A stretch of 54,732 nucleotides of DNA from contig CAKVND010000006.1 of assembly GCA_934777245.1 (NCBI GenBank), forward strand, positions 1 through 54,732. The letters are read 5' to 3'. The notes under the pieces were generated by a model. The model was given only the letters and a program-made list of their open reading frames with translations. It was not told the origin of the DNA and did not search any database. This document shows, piece after piece, positions 1 through 8,729 of the stretch (positions are counted from its first letter, which is position 1; the number at the start of each line of letters is the position of its first letter). Position numbers and translations under genes: made by a program. Source of the stretch: an uncultured Candidatus Melainabacteria bacterium. Lineage in GTDB: Bacteria; Cyanobacteriota; Vampirovibrionia; Gastranaerophilales; Gastranaerophilaceae.

Positions 1-55
1 CGATTACCCCGACCATTGCAAGCGTATATACCATAAAATTTGCTAAATATCCCAT
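1..55 (-). CDS. 5' end of a FliO-like membrane protein (partial)
   Basis: Only the first 18 codons lie in the window. They begin with ATG at 55, preceded by an AAAGGA ribosome binding site, and encode a short hydrophobic stretch (MGYLANFMVYTLAMVGVI), as expected for the single N-terminal membrane helix of the flagellar assembly protein FliO. The gene lies downstream of, and on the same strand as, a FliM/FliN-type C-ring gene, which is the usual place for fliO/fliP. Identity is inferred mainly from that context; another flagellar membrane protein is possible. Confidence 0.45.
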   Translation of the reverse strand, partial: MGYLANFMVYTLAMVGVI

Positions 56-76
56 TTATTACATCCTTTGTTTATG

Positions 77-263
77 AAGTCAATAAGTGAATAAGTGAAT
101 AGGTGAATAAGTTCATTTTAACTATTATTAATTTTAAACTTTGTTAAAATTTGAACATATTGTTGGACTGAAAGCCCAACCTACTATTTAATATTAACGC
201 ACTTTATAAAAACAAAATTTAATACGAACTTATTCACTCATTCACCTATTCACTTATTCACTC
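77..263. repeat. MITE-like element, copy a
   Basis: The ends are inverted repeats made of an imperfect 8-bp unit (GTGAATAA / GTGAATAG): the left end reads AGTGAATAGGTGAATAAG and the right end carries its reverse complement. The interior contains a small hairpin (GTTGGACTGAAAGCCCAAC). Read in reverse, the interior matches copy c at 9672-9880, so a and c are inverted copies of one element. It sits between the FliO-like and FliM/FliN-like genes. No coding capacity is visible. Confidence 0.75.
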
Positions 264-302
264 TCTACATCTTTCATCTATTTAACAATCCACGAACTAA
301 AG

Positions 303-1406
303 TCAACCTTCCTGTCCATCTTCAACCTCAAAATCGCTGTAATCGAAATCTTCGCCACTTTGAGTTTGTTCTTCTGCTTCCATTTCAGCATCAGGTTCAT
401 CATTATCCGCCGACGCAGAAGACGAATCATTAACCTTTTCAATTCTTACACCGAAACGGTCATTAATAATAACCAATTCGCCTGAAGCAACTGATTTTCC
501 GCCAACTTTTAAAGTTACTTTATTATCATATACAGAACACAAATCAACAATTAAGCCTTCTTCAATACTCTTAAGTTCGCCAAGAGTAACTTTAACTTTG
601 TCAAACTCTGCCAACATGTCGACTTGTATACTATCCCATAAATTAGTATTTGTATCTTCTTCCATACTGCCTCCTCCGCTATTATCGTATGGTTCTATAA
701 TTTTAATATTTGGTTTAACTTGAAATTTTTGAACAATATTGTTGCACACAAGTGTCATCTCAGACGAGTTGCTATTTTCAAACACAACAATATCACCAAC
801 ATCAAGCCTTTTTATATCTGCAACAGGGAAAGTTGTGCTTCCCAAAATCAATTTCACATCAACTAAACTATTTGCAAAATCTTTATCTTCAAATTTTGGC
901 TCTGTTTTTTCAATTTCTTTAGGTGAAAGAATATCTTTCGGTACAGAAATAATGAATTTTGCAGCCGAATCTGAAATTTCACTTTTTACAAAATAAGTAA
1001 GATGTAAAATTTCAGTGTATCTTCTATGCGGTTCTATCGTGAAATTAGGCGCAAGCGACTCATATAAAAAGTCATTGAACGCTGTAATAATTCTTGCTTC
1101 AAGTTCTGTAACTTCCGTTAAATCAAATCTGCGGTTATTTTTGCCAAGAACTTTATCCAGAATAACATTGATTGCATCTTGCGAAATTCTTATATAAACA
1201 TCGTTTTTAGAATTTATTTTGACTTTAGTTACAAAGAATGTATCGTTTTGGGAAAGTACATTCATGTTGGTGCTTATAGATGCAAGTTTGTAATCAAATC
1301 CATCAAAAAAGAATTCACTGCTGCAGTCTTCCACTACCGGCGTGAAAACTGAATCAAACCATGCAAATTGCTTATATAATTCATCGAAAAATACTGAGTT
1401 TATCAT
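303..1406 (-). CDS. Flagellar motor switch / C-ring protein with two SpoA domains (FliM/FliN/FliY family)
   Basis: A 367-residue C-ring component of the flagellar switch or a related type III export platform, acting at the cytoplasmic face of the basal body. Residues about 60-160 resemble the FliM middle domain. Two SpoA (FliN-type) domains follow at about 182-238 and 258-325, separated by a Gly/Ser-rich linker, and the tail (333-367) is strongly acidic. Two SpoA domains in one chain is the SctQ/FliY-like arrangement, not that of plain FliN. ATG is preceded by AGGATATGT. The FliO-like gene lies downstream, consistent with a flagellar cluster continuing to the left. FliM, FliY and SctQ cannot be separated by eye. 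Confidence 0.75.
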   Translation of the reverse strand: MINSVFFDELYKQFAWFDSVFTPVVEDCSSEFFFDGFDYKLASISTNMNVLSQNDTFFVTKVKINSKNDVYIRISQDAINVILDKVLGKNNRRFDLTEVTELEARIITAFNDFLYESLAPNFTIEPHRRYTEILHLTYFVKSEISDSAAKFIISVPKDILSPKEIEKTEPKFEDKDFANSLVDVKLILGSTTFPVADIKRLDVGDIVVFENSNSSEMTLVCNNIVQKFQVKPNIKIIEPYDNSGGGSMEEDTNTNLWDSIQVDMLAEFDKVKVTLGELKSIEEGLIVDLCSVYDNKVTLKVGGKSVASGELVIINDRFGVRIEKVNDSSSASADNDEPDAEMEAEEQTQSGEDFDYSDFEVEDGQEG

Positions 1407-1423
1407 ACATATCCTGTTTGAAA

Positions 1424-1564
1424 AGTGAACGAGTGATTAAGTGAATAGGTGAATAAGTTCGTATTAAATTTTTCTTTTTCTATACTGCGTTAAATGAACG
1501 AATTTTATTTTGACAATTCTTTAAAGAACTTATTCACTCATTCACCTATTCACTTATTGACTTA
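1424..1564. repeat. MITE-like element, copy b (short form)
   Basis: It has the same inverted ends of the GTGAATAA unit as copies a and c, and the same border (AAGTTCGTATTAAATTT), but the interior is shorter and lacks the GTTGGG...CCCAAC hairpin, so it looks like an internal deletion derivative. It lies upstream of the C-ring gene. The remaining 1565-1723 interval holds only a probable cysE promoter (TATAAT at 1695-1700). Confidence 0.7.
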
Positions 1565-1723
1565 TACCCCAATTCCTTTCCTTACCACTTTCCCACACTA
1601 TCGTACCGAATTTTCTAACACAAGACATCAACTATATAGATGAATTTTTAAATAATTCTCTAATTGAACTATTTAACAAAGAGTCTGCTTGTCTTATAAT
1701 TTTGTGTAAATGAAAGGCATAAT

Positions 1724-2383
1724 ATGTTCAAACGTGCGATAAATAAAATTAAAGAAGACATAAAAGTAATCTACGAAAAAGACCCTGCTGCGACTAATAT
1801 TGCAGAAGTAATTTTTTGTTATCCCGGGCTACAAGCTCTTATTTCGCACCGTATTGCACATAAGCTCGCTTATTGGGGCGTACCATTTATTCCGAGATTT
1901 ATTTCATATCTTACCAGAATTATTACAGGAATTGAAATCCACCCAAAAGCACAAATAGGCAACCGATTTTTTATTGACCACGGAGAAGGTGTTGTAATTG
2001 GAGAAACCACAATTATCGGCGATGATGTGCTTATTTATCAACAAGTTACTCTCGGCGGAACCGGAAATGAGCATGGCAAGCGCCATCCGACCATTGGCAA
2101 CAATGTAATTATCGGAGCCGGTGCAAAGATTCTAGGCAACATAACAATTGGTAATAATACAAGAGTTGGTGCTGGTTCTGTTGTCGTTGATGATGTGCCG
2201 GAGCATTGTACTGTTGTGGGCGTTCCTGGACGAATTGTACAACAAAAATTCATGAATCCGGATGGAATCCTTATGCATAATAGAATCCCAGACCCGATTA
2301 AATGTGAAATTAACAGATTAAAGTACGAAGTTCAAGAGTTGAAAGAACAGTACAATAAAACTCAAAAAAACAAGAATATATAA
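1724..2383 (+). CDS. cysE: Serine O-acetyltransferase
   Basis: Transfers acetyl from acetyl-CoA to L-serine, the first committed step of cysteine synthesis, in the cytoplasm. The 219-residue protein has an alpha-helical N-terminal domain and then a left-handed beta-helix of hexapeptide repeats from about residue 72. The two histidines expected at the active site are visible: His86 in IDHGEG and His121 in KRHPTIG. The length fits the short CysE class common in Gram-positive bacteria and cyanobacteria. The ATG follows AAAGG, with a TATAAT box about 24 nt upstream. No cysK is adjacent. Confidence 0.93.
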   Translation: MFKRAINKIKEDIKVIYEKDPAATNIAEVIFCYPGLQALISHRIAHKLAYWGVPFIPRFISYLTRIITGIEIHPKAQIGNRFFIDHGEGVVIGETTIIGDDVLIYQQVTLGGTGNEHGKRHPTIGNNVIIGAGAKILGNITIGNNTRVGAGSVVVDDVPEHCTVVGVPGRIVQQKFMNPDGILMHNRIPDPIKCEINRLKYEVQELKEQYNKTQKNKNI

Positions 2384-2413
2384 AAACTTTTGAAACTAAA
2401 TCTTGCAAAGAAC

Positions 2414-3766
2414 TTATGGTTGATATGGTTTAAACAAATCCATTAAATTTTTCCATTGTTTTCCTGCTTCTTTTGAAATTTCATCAAGTTTCATTTGTGC
2501 ATTTTTACCCAACAACGTTTCGTTTTTACTTTGTACGGAATATGTACCTCGAATATCCAAATAATCTGATTTCAAAAAGTCATCATTGCCGCGTTTAGTT
2601 TCATCATATGGATTTTTAACTTGCACTTTAAAATTTGTAGGATGTTTTGCGCTATTGAATTCTACATAATTTAATCCATCATCATAAATCTGTGTATTAA
2701 TTCTTCTGTTTTCAGTATAACCGTAACTGTTATGTAAAGTTGTTATTTTTGAAGAATATCTATATCGCATCCCTTCAAACATTTCAATTTCAGGTTCATT
2801 ATCGCCAAGCTGTTTATATGAAATTTTTCTACCTTTTATTGGATCATAAATTAATTCTTCGTGATAATTACCTTTGTCAATTGTTGTTATCATTGGATTT
2901 GATTTTCCATTAGCTAAAGTTTTGGGGTCATAATAACGTCTAACTATTGAACCATCTGCTTTTTTAGATTCAACACATTTAAATTCTTCAATGTTTTTAT
3001 TAAATACTTTTCCAACATTTACTCTGGGTTGTTTAGCTTTTAAAGTTTCTAAAGCTTGTTGTTTAACTTTCATTTCTGCAATACGAGCGGCTTCTTTTTC
3101 TGCCGCTGCAGCTTTTAATTTTTCAATTGTTTTTGTGTAAGCCGTTTCTTCGTTTGCAAATTGATGATAATTGCTATATCCTGGATTATAACTACTATCA
3201 ATGTTATAACCGCTTATTTTATGTTTATATTTTGCATGAGCAGCGTTTTTAGGATTAAACATTAATTCAGCAGAATGTGGCAATGATTCTTCAATCCAAA
3301 CTTTATCAATTACAGCTTTTTGAGGTTCTGACCAGTGCCTATATTTTTGCGCTCCTTCCATGTGCTGCAGTACACCATTTGTATCAAAATCTTTAGTTAA
3401 ATTTACATCATGCCCTGTCATTGCCATTGTTTCATGATATTTTTTGTTAATTTCTACTTTATCTCCACCTAAAATACTTCCACCTTTTGTACGTTTTACT
3501 TCGGTTTCTCTAAGAGCAGCAAGACCTTCATTTCCGCCTTTTCCTATATATTTACCTTCATCAGCATAAACTCTTGTCGTAGTCTTTCTAACGCCGTTTT
3601 CTGCAACTTTAGTCTCGGTTTTATATAATTGTCCTTTAAATACACGTTCCATTTGAACCGTACCATCTAAAGCTGTTCTTACTTTTGTTCCCGCACTTTT
3701 AAGTGCTTGTTCTACTTTTGGCGCAGCAACCTTTGAAGAACTTTTAAACATACTAATGCCAAACAT
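2414..3766 (-). CDS. Uncharacterised lineage-specific protein
   Basis: A 450-residue protein with no family I recognise. The N-terminus is basic (FKSSSKVAAPKVEQALKSAG), without a clear signal peptide or transmembrane helix. A charged alanine/glutamate-rich segment at about residues 217-247 should form a coiled coil. The C-terminal third has many alternating Tyr/Asn/Asp stretches (GYTENRRINTQIYDDGLNYV) reminiscent of repetitive beta-rich extracellular proteins. The start is supported by AGGAAATTAAC upstream of ATG. It ends 30 bp from convergent cysE. Its long 5' region faces the intergenic RNA candidate at 3904-4028. Confidence 0.6.
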   Translation of the reverse strand: MFGISMFKSSSKVAAPKVEQALKSAGTKVRTALDGTVQMERVFKGQLYKTETKVAENGVRKTTTRVYADEGKYIGKGGNEGLAALRETEVKRTKGGSILGGDKVEINKKYHETMAMTGHDVNLTKDFDTNGVLQHMEGAQKYRHWSEPQKAVIDKVWIEESLPHSAELMFNPKNAAHAKYKHKISGYNIDSSYNPGYSNYHQFANEETAYTKTIEKLKAAAAEKEAARIAEMKVKQQALETLKAKQPRVNVGKVFNKNIEEFKCVESKKADGSIVRRYYDPKTLANGKSNPMITTIDKGNYHEELIYDPIKGRKISYKQLGDNEPEIEMFEGMRYRYSSKITTLHNSYGYTENRRINTQIYDDGLNYVEFNSAKHPTNFKVQVKNPYDETKRGNDDFLKSDYLDIRGTYSVQSKNETLLGKNAQMKLDEISKEAGKQWKNLMDLFKPYQP

Positions 3767-3880
3767 AGTTAATTTCCTATTATTAATACAACCTTATATT
3801 ATATATAAGTAATCAAAATAAAAAAAATTGCGTTAACTTTTGTAACAATATTTAGAAACTTGTGCAATTCTATAAAAGAG

Positions 3881-3903
3881 AAATACTTTATATATATGTA
3901 AGT
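3881..3903 (+). promoter_or_regulatory. Shared upstream motif of intergenic RNA candidates, copy 1
   Basis: Contains CTTTATATATATGTAAGT. A nearly identical block is at 35834-35856 and a more diverged one at 46083-46106. Each lies just before a gene-free stretch with hairpin or terminator features, so it is probably an AT-rich promoter (TATATAT as -10) with its initiation region. Confidence 0.5.
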
Positions 3904-4028
3904 TACAAATGAATACTAAAAAAGAAACACATAACACAAACCTTTCATACAACCTACACACTAACCTTCTACACATGAGGAATTATTAAACAAGATTCCA
4001 ATCCTTTCTTAAAGAAAGGATTTTTTTT
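3904..4028 (+). ncRNA. Candidate small RNA with repeated AACCT motifs
   Basis: About 125 nt from the shared promoter-like motif to a strong terminator. No ribosome binding site with an ORF is present. The 5' part is poor in G and contains three spaced AACCU-type motifs (AAACCTTTC, CAACCTACAC, TAACCTTCTAC) that could pair with Shine-Dalgarno sequences such as AAAGG. Transcription is inferred, not shown. An alternative is a short untranslated leader or remnant. Confidence 0.5.
4000..4028 (+). terminator. Intrinsic terminator of the 3904-4028 RNA
   Basis: Nine-base-pair stem (AATCCTTTC / GAAAGGATT), 5-nt loop, then eight T. Confidence 0.85.
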
Positions 4029-4110
4029 GCAATAATAGGAGAAAAAGTTAATTTAGATTTTGAATTTAGAAATCTTTTAAGAGGATTTTAATAATAAATA
4101 GTTATTAAAC

Positions 4111-4220
4111 AATAGATTGCCACGGGCTAAACGTCCTCGCAATAACGCCTTGTTGAAAAGCCCGACGTCAAGTCATTGCGAGGAGCAAAGGTCATTCTGG
4201 CGACGAAGCAATCCATTATA
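4111..4220. repeat. R2 interspersed repeat, fragment E
   Basis: Contains the hallmark words GTCATTGCGAGGAGCAAAG and GGCGACGAAGCAATCC. It is a partial member of the family also seen at 5840, 6350, 17157, 22348, 39575 and 51763. Its ends (AATAGATTG / CAATCCATT) are imperfectly inverted. It is non-coding. Confidence 0.7.
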
Positions 4221-4238
4221 TTGAACGCAATCCGCTAT

Positions 4239-5633
4239 CTAACCACCCAACTTAGGCCCGTTGTATTTTTCATAAAGCTTCATGACATCATTAGAAAGCT
4301 TATCTCCGTGCACCATTTTTGCATAAGTTTCAGCGATAAATTCCCCGATACTTGTTTGAGCATACCATGAAACCTGACCTGCTGCTTGTTGACACTCTTG
4401 ATTTGTTAAGAATTCATACAAATCAGGATAACACTTTTTGAATTTTGTTGGATTTTTTTCAAACAATTCCTTATAGCCATCATAAGTTAAACCACCCCAA
4501 TGATTGCCAATATATTCAACACCATCATTGCTATCAAGCTTCCAAGGTTTTAAATTCAATTCCTTTAAATTTTTAGCATAATCTTGTAAATGCCCCATTT
4601 CATGATAGACTGTCTCAATTGGTGATAAATAAGGAACTTCATAATTAAGCTGGTTTTCTCCAAGATTATTTTGATATTGAGTTAGTAACTCCTTTAATTT
4701 TTCTTTTTGCTTTTTGTAACTCAATTGACTAAATTCATCTATATTAACATTTATACCTTTTGATTTAAATTTTTCTGCCATAGTTTGTAATGTACATAAT
4801 GGATTTGCAAAAAAACAATTCTTTTTTGTACTTGCATTCTTGAAAGTATATAACAAATCACGCATTTCACTTGTATTTAAGGAATTATTATCTTTAAAAT
4901 ATTTATTTACTAGTTTTATAATGCTTTCATCAAATACAGGAAAAAGTGTTAATTGTTCACGAGTATGCTCTTGCAAACTAAGCAGTTCTGCTTTTAGTTT
5001 AGGTTTTAAAAAAGCTCTATCAAAAAATTTTTTATTTATAACAAATTCACCAAAATTTTCAGATTTTATGTCATGACGTACAAAAGCTATTACATTATCA
5101 TTTAAATCTTTATAAAATATTTTCTTTGGCATAAATAAATGCCCTTTATTGGCATTACTTACATCAACAAGCCCTCTGTTTGCATAGTTTATCGCATCAA
5201 GCGTAAAATTGCCTTTTACTTCGCCAATTTTTAAAACATCTTTTGCAAATTTTATACCTTCTTCTACCGTTTTTGCTTCTTTAAAATCAATGTGCTCTGC
5301 AAGGTTTTGTAATTGCATTTTTTCGTTACAAAGTTTTGTAAGCTTGCTTGTTTGGTGTTTAGGAATTAATATGCAGGCGGTTACAGCACTGCCAAGTACG
5401 CCTAAAGCAGCAATTCCGACTTTTACTCCGGTGGACATTTTATCCTTTGGTTTTTTGATTTTATTTACAGCAGAAATTTCTACCGTATCAGGCGGACACG
5501 ATAGTGGCTGTGTTGCTTGTGCAGGAAGCGGATTAGACTCTACCCCCCTCCCCCGAAATGCAAGCGTACATGGGATTTGAGAGTTTTGATAATAATTTTG
5601 AGGTAAAATCAAATTATTATTAATTGATGCCAT
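4239..5633 (-). CDS. Putative membrane-anchored zinc metalloprotease (HEMGH motif)
   Basis: A 464-residue protein. The N-terminal tail carries the lineage tag LAFRG (residues 24-28), then a Pro-rich linker, a basic stretch and one hydrophobic helix (about 69-90). The long C-terminal domain contains YHEMGH (HEMGH at 344-348), a canonical HExxH zinc site. A possible third ligand is a glutamate in GEFIAETYA (Glu431 or Glu435), the gluzincin pattern HExxH plus a downstream E. That predicts a metal-dependent peptidase tethered to the membrane. Substrate and side of the membrane are unknown. The ATG is preceded by AGGAAATAAC. Function is inferred from motif geometry only. Confidence 0.6.
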   Translation of the reverse strand: MASINNNLILPQNYYQNSQIPCTLAFRGRGVESNPLPAQATQPLSCPPDTVEISAVNKIKKPKDKMSTGVKVGIAALGVLGSAVTACILIPKHQTSKLTKLCNEKMQLQNLAEHIDFKEAKTVEEGIKFAKDVLKIGEVKGNFTLDAINYANRGLVDVSNANKGHLFMPKKIFYKDLNDNVIAFVRHDIKSENFGEFVINKKFFDRAFLKPKLKAELLSLQEHTREQLTLFPVFDESIIKLVNKYFKDNNSLNTSEMRDLLYTFKNASTKKNCFFANPLCTLQTMAEKFKSKGINVNIDEFSQLSYKKQKEKLKELLTQYQNNLGENQLNYEVPYLSPIETVYHEMGHLQDYAKNLKELNLKPWKLDSNDGVEYIGNHWGGLTYDGYKELFEKNPTKFKKCYPDLYEFLTNQECQQAAGQVSWYAQTSIGEFIAETYAKMVHGDKLSNDVMKLYEKYNGPKLGG

Positions 5634-5839
5634 GTTATTTCCTTCTATTTTTTTACAACCTTATATTGATAAAGTCTAAAACAAAATAAAAGTTGCTAAA
5701 TTTGGAGTAGAATATTAAGGAATTGTAACAATGATAACTCTCTCCTAAGGAGAGATAGAATTTCTTAATGAAAGGACATAAAATTTTTCAGTTGATTTAA
5801 TCCTTGAATTTAGAAATTCTTGAGAGGGTGTTATATTTT

Positions 5840-5996
5840 AAAAAGCTGGATTCTTTATTTTACAATAAACTTCCCCGCTTGTAGGTATCACTACTAATAA
5901 GGAAGTGAGGTGTCAAATCGGCTTCAGAATGACGGCACGCCGGGAAGTCTCACGCCAAGTCATTGCGAGAAAATCACCAGATTTTCGTGGCAATCT
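5840..5996. repeat. R2 interspersed repeat, copy A
   Basis: Begins AAAAAGCTGGATTC, continues through TTTTACAATAAACTTCC, a variable loop and GGAAGTGAGGTGTCAAAT, and ends near CATTGCGAG...CAATCT. The two halves form nested imperfect palindromes. It is over 85% identical by eye to copy B at 6350-6487 across the shared part. Confidence 0.75.
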
Positions 5997-6027
5997 AAGT
6001 TTGTGAAAATGTTTTTTATAATTTATA

Positions 6028-6245
6028 ATACCCTCTCCCTAGCCCTCCCCCAAGGGAGGGGACAGGCTAAAGACATTCATGCAAGCGCATATCACTCCCC
6101 TCTCCTTTTTCATTTCTACATGGAGAGGGTGCCGAAGGCGGGAGAGGGTATTATTAACCTTGTACAAGCGCATATCACGCCCTACCTCTCTTTATAGGGG
6201 GAGGGCGCAGCTGTTGGCGAAACTCAGTTGAGCCTTACAGATGCG
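6028..6245. repeat. GC-rich CCCTCTCC-type intergenic element
   Basis: A C/G-rich island in AT-rich DNA containing CCCTCTCCCTAGCCCTCCCC, its complement-like GGAGAGGGTGCCGAAGGCGG, and the phrase AAGCGCATATCAC twice (about 6084 and 6164). Open frames through it are repeat-derived and have no ribosome binding site. Similar CCCTCTCC/GGGAGAGGG words occur as dispersed repeats in many bacteria. Confidence 0.55.
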
Positions 6246-6349
6246 GGTGGGGGCTATTGGAGTTGAAAATGGAAAATGGAAAATTGTTTTAAGATTTTTG
6301 TTTGTTAAATACGATTATTGGATGATTTGGAAATAAAATAAAAGTTATT

Positions 6350-6487
6350 CAAAAGCTGGATTCTTCATTTTACAATAAACTTCCCCGTTTGTAGGTATCA
6401 CTACTAATAATGAAGTGAGGTGTCAAATCGGCTTCAGAATGACAGCACGCCGGGAAAGTCCGACGCCAAGTCTTCGCAAGAAGCGAC
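6350..6487. repeat. R2 interspersed repeat, copy B
   Basis: A second copy of the same element as 5840-5996, in the same orientation, about 500 bp away, and truncated at its right end. Between A and B lies the GC-rich element, so the whole 5634-6513 gap is repeat-derived. Confidence 0.75.
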
Positions 6488-6513
6488 AATTATACATTAG
6501 AAACTACTTCCAA

Positions 6514-6542
6514 TTGACGACAAGTTATGCTTGCAATATGAT
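6514..6542 (+). promoter_or_regulatory. Sigma-70 promoter giving a leaderless mRNA
   Basis: TTGACG, 17-nt spacer, TATGAT. The -10 box ends 9 nt before ATG 6552, so the predicted start of transcription is within about 1-4 nt of the start codon. The upstream in-frame TTG at 6531 lies inside the promoter and cannot be the start. Confidence 0.7.
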
Positions 6543-6551
6543 TTTTATATT

Positions 6552-7775
6552 ATGAATTATGATTTTAAACAAGCTGAAAAACTATTAGAAAAAGAATTTG
6601 AAAGAGTAAACGATATTCGCGACTTTAACCAACGCAAAGTTCTAAAGGCTTTTTTTGACAACAAAGTTGCACCCGAACATTTTTACACAGTTTCAGGTTA
6701 CGGACACGACGATTTGGGTAGAGAAGTCTTGGATAAAGTATTTGCGCAAGTTTTTTGCGCAGAAAAAGCTCTTGTTAGAATACACTTTGCGTCAGGCACA
6801 CACACTCTTGCATGCGCACTTTTTGGCAATTTAAGAGCAGGCGATAAGCTAATTTCTGTTGCAGGAACACCTTATGACACTATGCAAGAAGTTATCGGAA
6901 CTGCAGGCGACGAGGAAACAAAGCGTTCTTCACTTATCGGCAACGGTGTTTTGTATGACGAAGTTCCATTAATCAACGGCATGGAAATTGATTTTGAAAA
7001 ACTGGAAGAAATGATTGATGATACGACCACAATGGTTTTAATTCAACGTTCTAAAGGATACTCAACAAGAAAATCACTTTCTATGGAAACAATTGAAAAA
7101 ATCTGCAAAATTGTAAAATCCAAAAACCCAAATTGCATTTGTTTTGTAGACAACTGCTACGGTGAATTCGCGGATACAAAAGAACCTCTAGAAATCGGAG
7201 CTGACCTTATGGCAGGCTCTCTAATAAAAAATGCAGGAGGTGGAATTGTTGAAGCTGGCGGATACATCGCAGGGAAAGAACTTCTGGTTGACCGTTCCGC
7301 AAATAGGCTGACAGCTCCAGGGATTGGCGCAGAAGGCGGTGCAATGTTTAACCAGCACAGATTGATTTTTCAAGGTCTGTTTATGGCACCATCAATCGTT
7401 TCAGAAGCAATCAAAGGCGCAATTCTTGCCGCAAAAGTTTTTGAAGATATCGGTTTTAATTCAAGTCCTAAGTATTACGAAAAGCGAACAGATATTATTC
7501 AAAATATTATCTTTGGCGCTCCAGAACCATTGGAAGAATTTTGCAGAACCATTCAATCGCTTTCACCTGTTAACGGTTATGTAACTCCAATCCCTGAGTA
7601 CATTCCGGGGTATGAAGACAAAGTGATTATGGCAGGTGGTACGTTTATTGAAGGCTCTACGATTGAACTTTCTGCTGACGGTCCAATGCGCGCACCTTAT
7701 GTAGCTTATATGCAAGGTGGTTTGAATTACGCACACGTGAAAATCTGTTTGGAAGAAATAGTTAAAAAGCTATAG
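6552..7775 (+). CDS. PLP-dependent methionine gamma-lyase family protein ('aluminium resistance protein' family)
   Basis: A 407-residue member of the fold-type I PLP enzymes of Pfam family Met_gamma_lyase, cytoplasmic. Visible features are SGTHTLACALFGNLRAGD near residues 81-98 (cofactor phosphate region), Asp200 in FVDNCYGEF, and Lys226 in GSLIKNAGGG as the likely Schiff-base lysine. Family members are proposed to cleave sulfur amino acids; the actual substrate here is unproven. The start ATG 6552 is set by the promoter just upstream, with no Shine-Dalgarno. The PHP gene follows after 11 nt, suggesting one transcript. Confidence 0.85.
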   Translation: MNYDFKQAEKLLEKEFERVNDIRDFNQRKVLKAFFDNKVAPEHFYTVSGYGHDDLGREVLDKVFAQVFCAEKALVRIHFASGTHTLACALFGNLRAGDKLISVAGTPYDTMQEVIGTAGDEETKRSSLIGNGVLYDEVPLINGMEIDFEKLEEMIDDTTTMVLIQRSKGYSTRKSLSMETIEKICKIVKSKNPNCICFVDNCYGEFADTKEPLEIGADLMAGSLIKNAGGGIVEAGGYIAGKELLVDRSANRLTAPGIGAEGGAMFNQHRLIFQGLFMAPSIVSEAIKGAILAAKVFEDIGFNSSPKYYEKRTDIIQNIIFGAPEPLEEFCRTIQSLSPVNGYVTPIPEYIPGYEDKVIMAGGTFIEGSTIELSADGPMRAPYVAYMQGGLNYAHVKICLEEIVKKL

Positions 7776-7786
7776 AAAGTGTAATA

Positions 7787-8629
7787 ATGAAAGCCGATTT
7801 ACATGTACACAGCAATAATTCAGACGGAAGCGACACGGTTGCAGAATTAGCCAATAATATAAAACTTAGCGGACTTAATATTTTTGCACTTACAGACCAT
7901 GATACGATTGAAGGCTGTAAAGAAATGGAGACACTTGCTCCGGCAGAAGTTCGTTTTATAAAAGGCGTAGAACTTACTTGTTTATGCGACAAAATCAAAT
8001 GTCATATTTTGGGTTATGGAATTGATATTAACAATCCTAAATTGACTGATTTAATCGCTAAAGGCAAAGTTTTGAGACGTCAAAAGCTTGAAACTCGAAT
8101 CAATTATTTAAAAGACGTTTTCGGTATTGAATTAACGCAAAACGAGCTTGACTGGCTTTATTCAAGAAAGAGTGTTGTAAAAACTCATTTGGCGAATATT
8201 CTTGTAAATCGCGGACTTGCGCCAGACAATGTTTCTGCAATGAAAAAATACTTAGATGAAATCAAGACCGGAAATACACGTTTTGACGGCAAAGAAGCGA
8301 TTGAGGCAATTAAATCCGCAGGTGGAATTGTTGTTTGGGCGCATCCGATTGGTGGAGAAGGCGAAAGACATTTAAGTCCGGAAGAATTTTTGCCAAAGCT
8401 TAAAGAGATAAAAAAGTTTGGAATTCAAGGCTTAGAATGTTATTATTCACGCTACAACATGGATGAAATCGCGTTTTTAACCGATTGCGCACGCCAAAAC
8501 AATTTGTTTATAACAGGTGGAAGTGATTACCATGGAAGCAACAAAAACATTCCGCTCGGACGCTTAAATACGCAAGATATTGAAATAGATTCGTCAAAAT
8601 TAACGATATTAGATAAGCTTAAATTTTAA
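7787..8629 (+). CDS. PHP-domain phosphoesterase (YciV/TrpH family)
   Basis: A 280-residue PHP-domain hydrolase. Metal-binding motifs are in order: ADLHVHSNNSDGS (His6, His8, Asp13), LTDHDT (Asp37, His38, Asp39), KGVELTC, VWAHPIGG and a terminal GGSDYHG. This set is typical of the RNase AM / 3',5'-nucleotide bisphosphate phosphatase group, which removes nucleotides from short RNAs or hydrolyses pAp. The gene follows the PLP enzyme by 11 nt with only a weak ribosome site, so translation is probably coupled. The exact substrate is not decidable from sequence. Confidence 0.85.
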   Translation: MKADLHVHSNNSDGSDTVAELANNIKLSGLNIFALTDHDTIEGCKEMETLAPAEVRFIKGVELTCLCDKIKCHILGYGIDINNPKLTDLIAKGKVLRRQKLETRINYLKDVFGIELTQNELDWLYSRKSVVKTHLANILVNRGLAPDNVSAMKKYLDEIKTGNTRFDGKEAIEAIKSAGGIVVWAHPIGGEGERHLSPEEFLPKLKEIKKFGIQGLECYYSRYNMDEIAFLTDCARQNNLFITGGSDYHGSNKNIPLGRLNTQDIEIDSSKLTILDKLKF

Positions 8630-8668
8630 TAAAGTTGTTATCAGACAATACCTAACAACAACTTTATT
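8628..8668. terminator. Hairpin between convergent PHP gene and bioB
   Basis: Inverted repeat AATAAAGTTGTT / AACAACTTTATT with a 17-nt loop, located between converging genes. A U-tract is only partly present, so terminator function is tentative. Confidence 0.4.
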
Positions 8669-8729
8669 AAAAACATATTTTATTTGAAAACTATTTAAAA
8701 TAATTTTCCACATTCAATTTTCCATAAAA

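Noticed and set aside
5910..6197. 95-codon open frame on the plus strand
   Set aside because: It is composed of R2 repeat and GC-rich repeat sequence, with no ribosome site.
6531..6551. TTG start for the methionine gamma-lyase-like gene
   Set aside because: The codon lies between the -35 and -10 boxes of the gene's own promoter.
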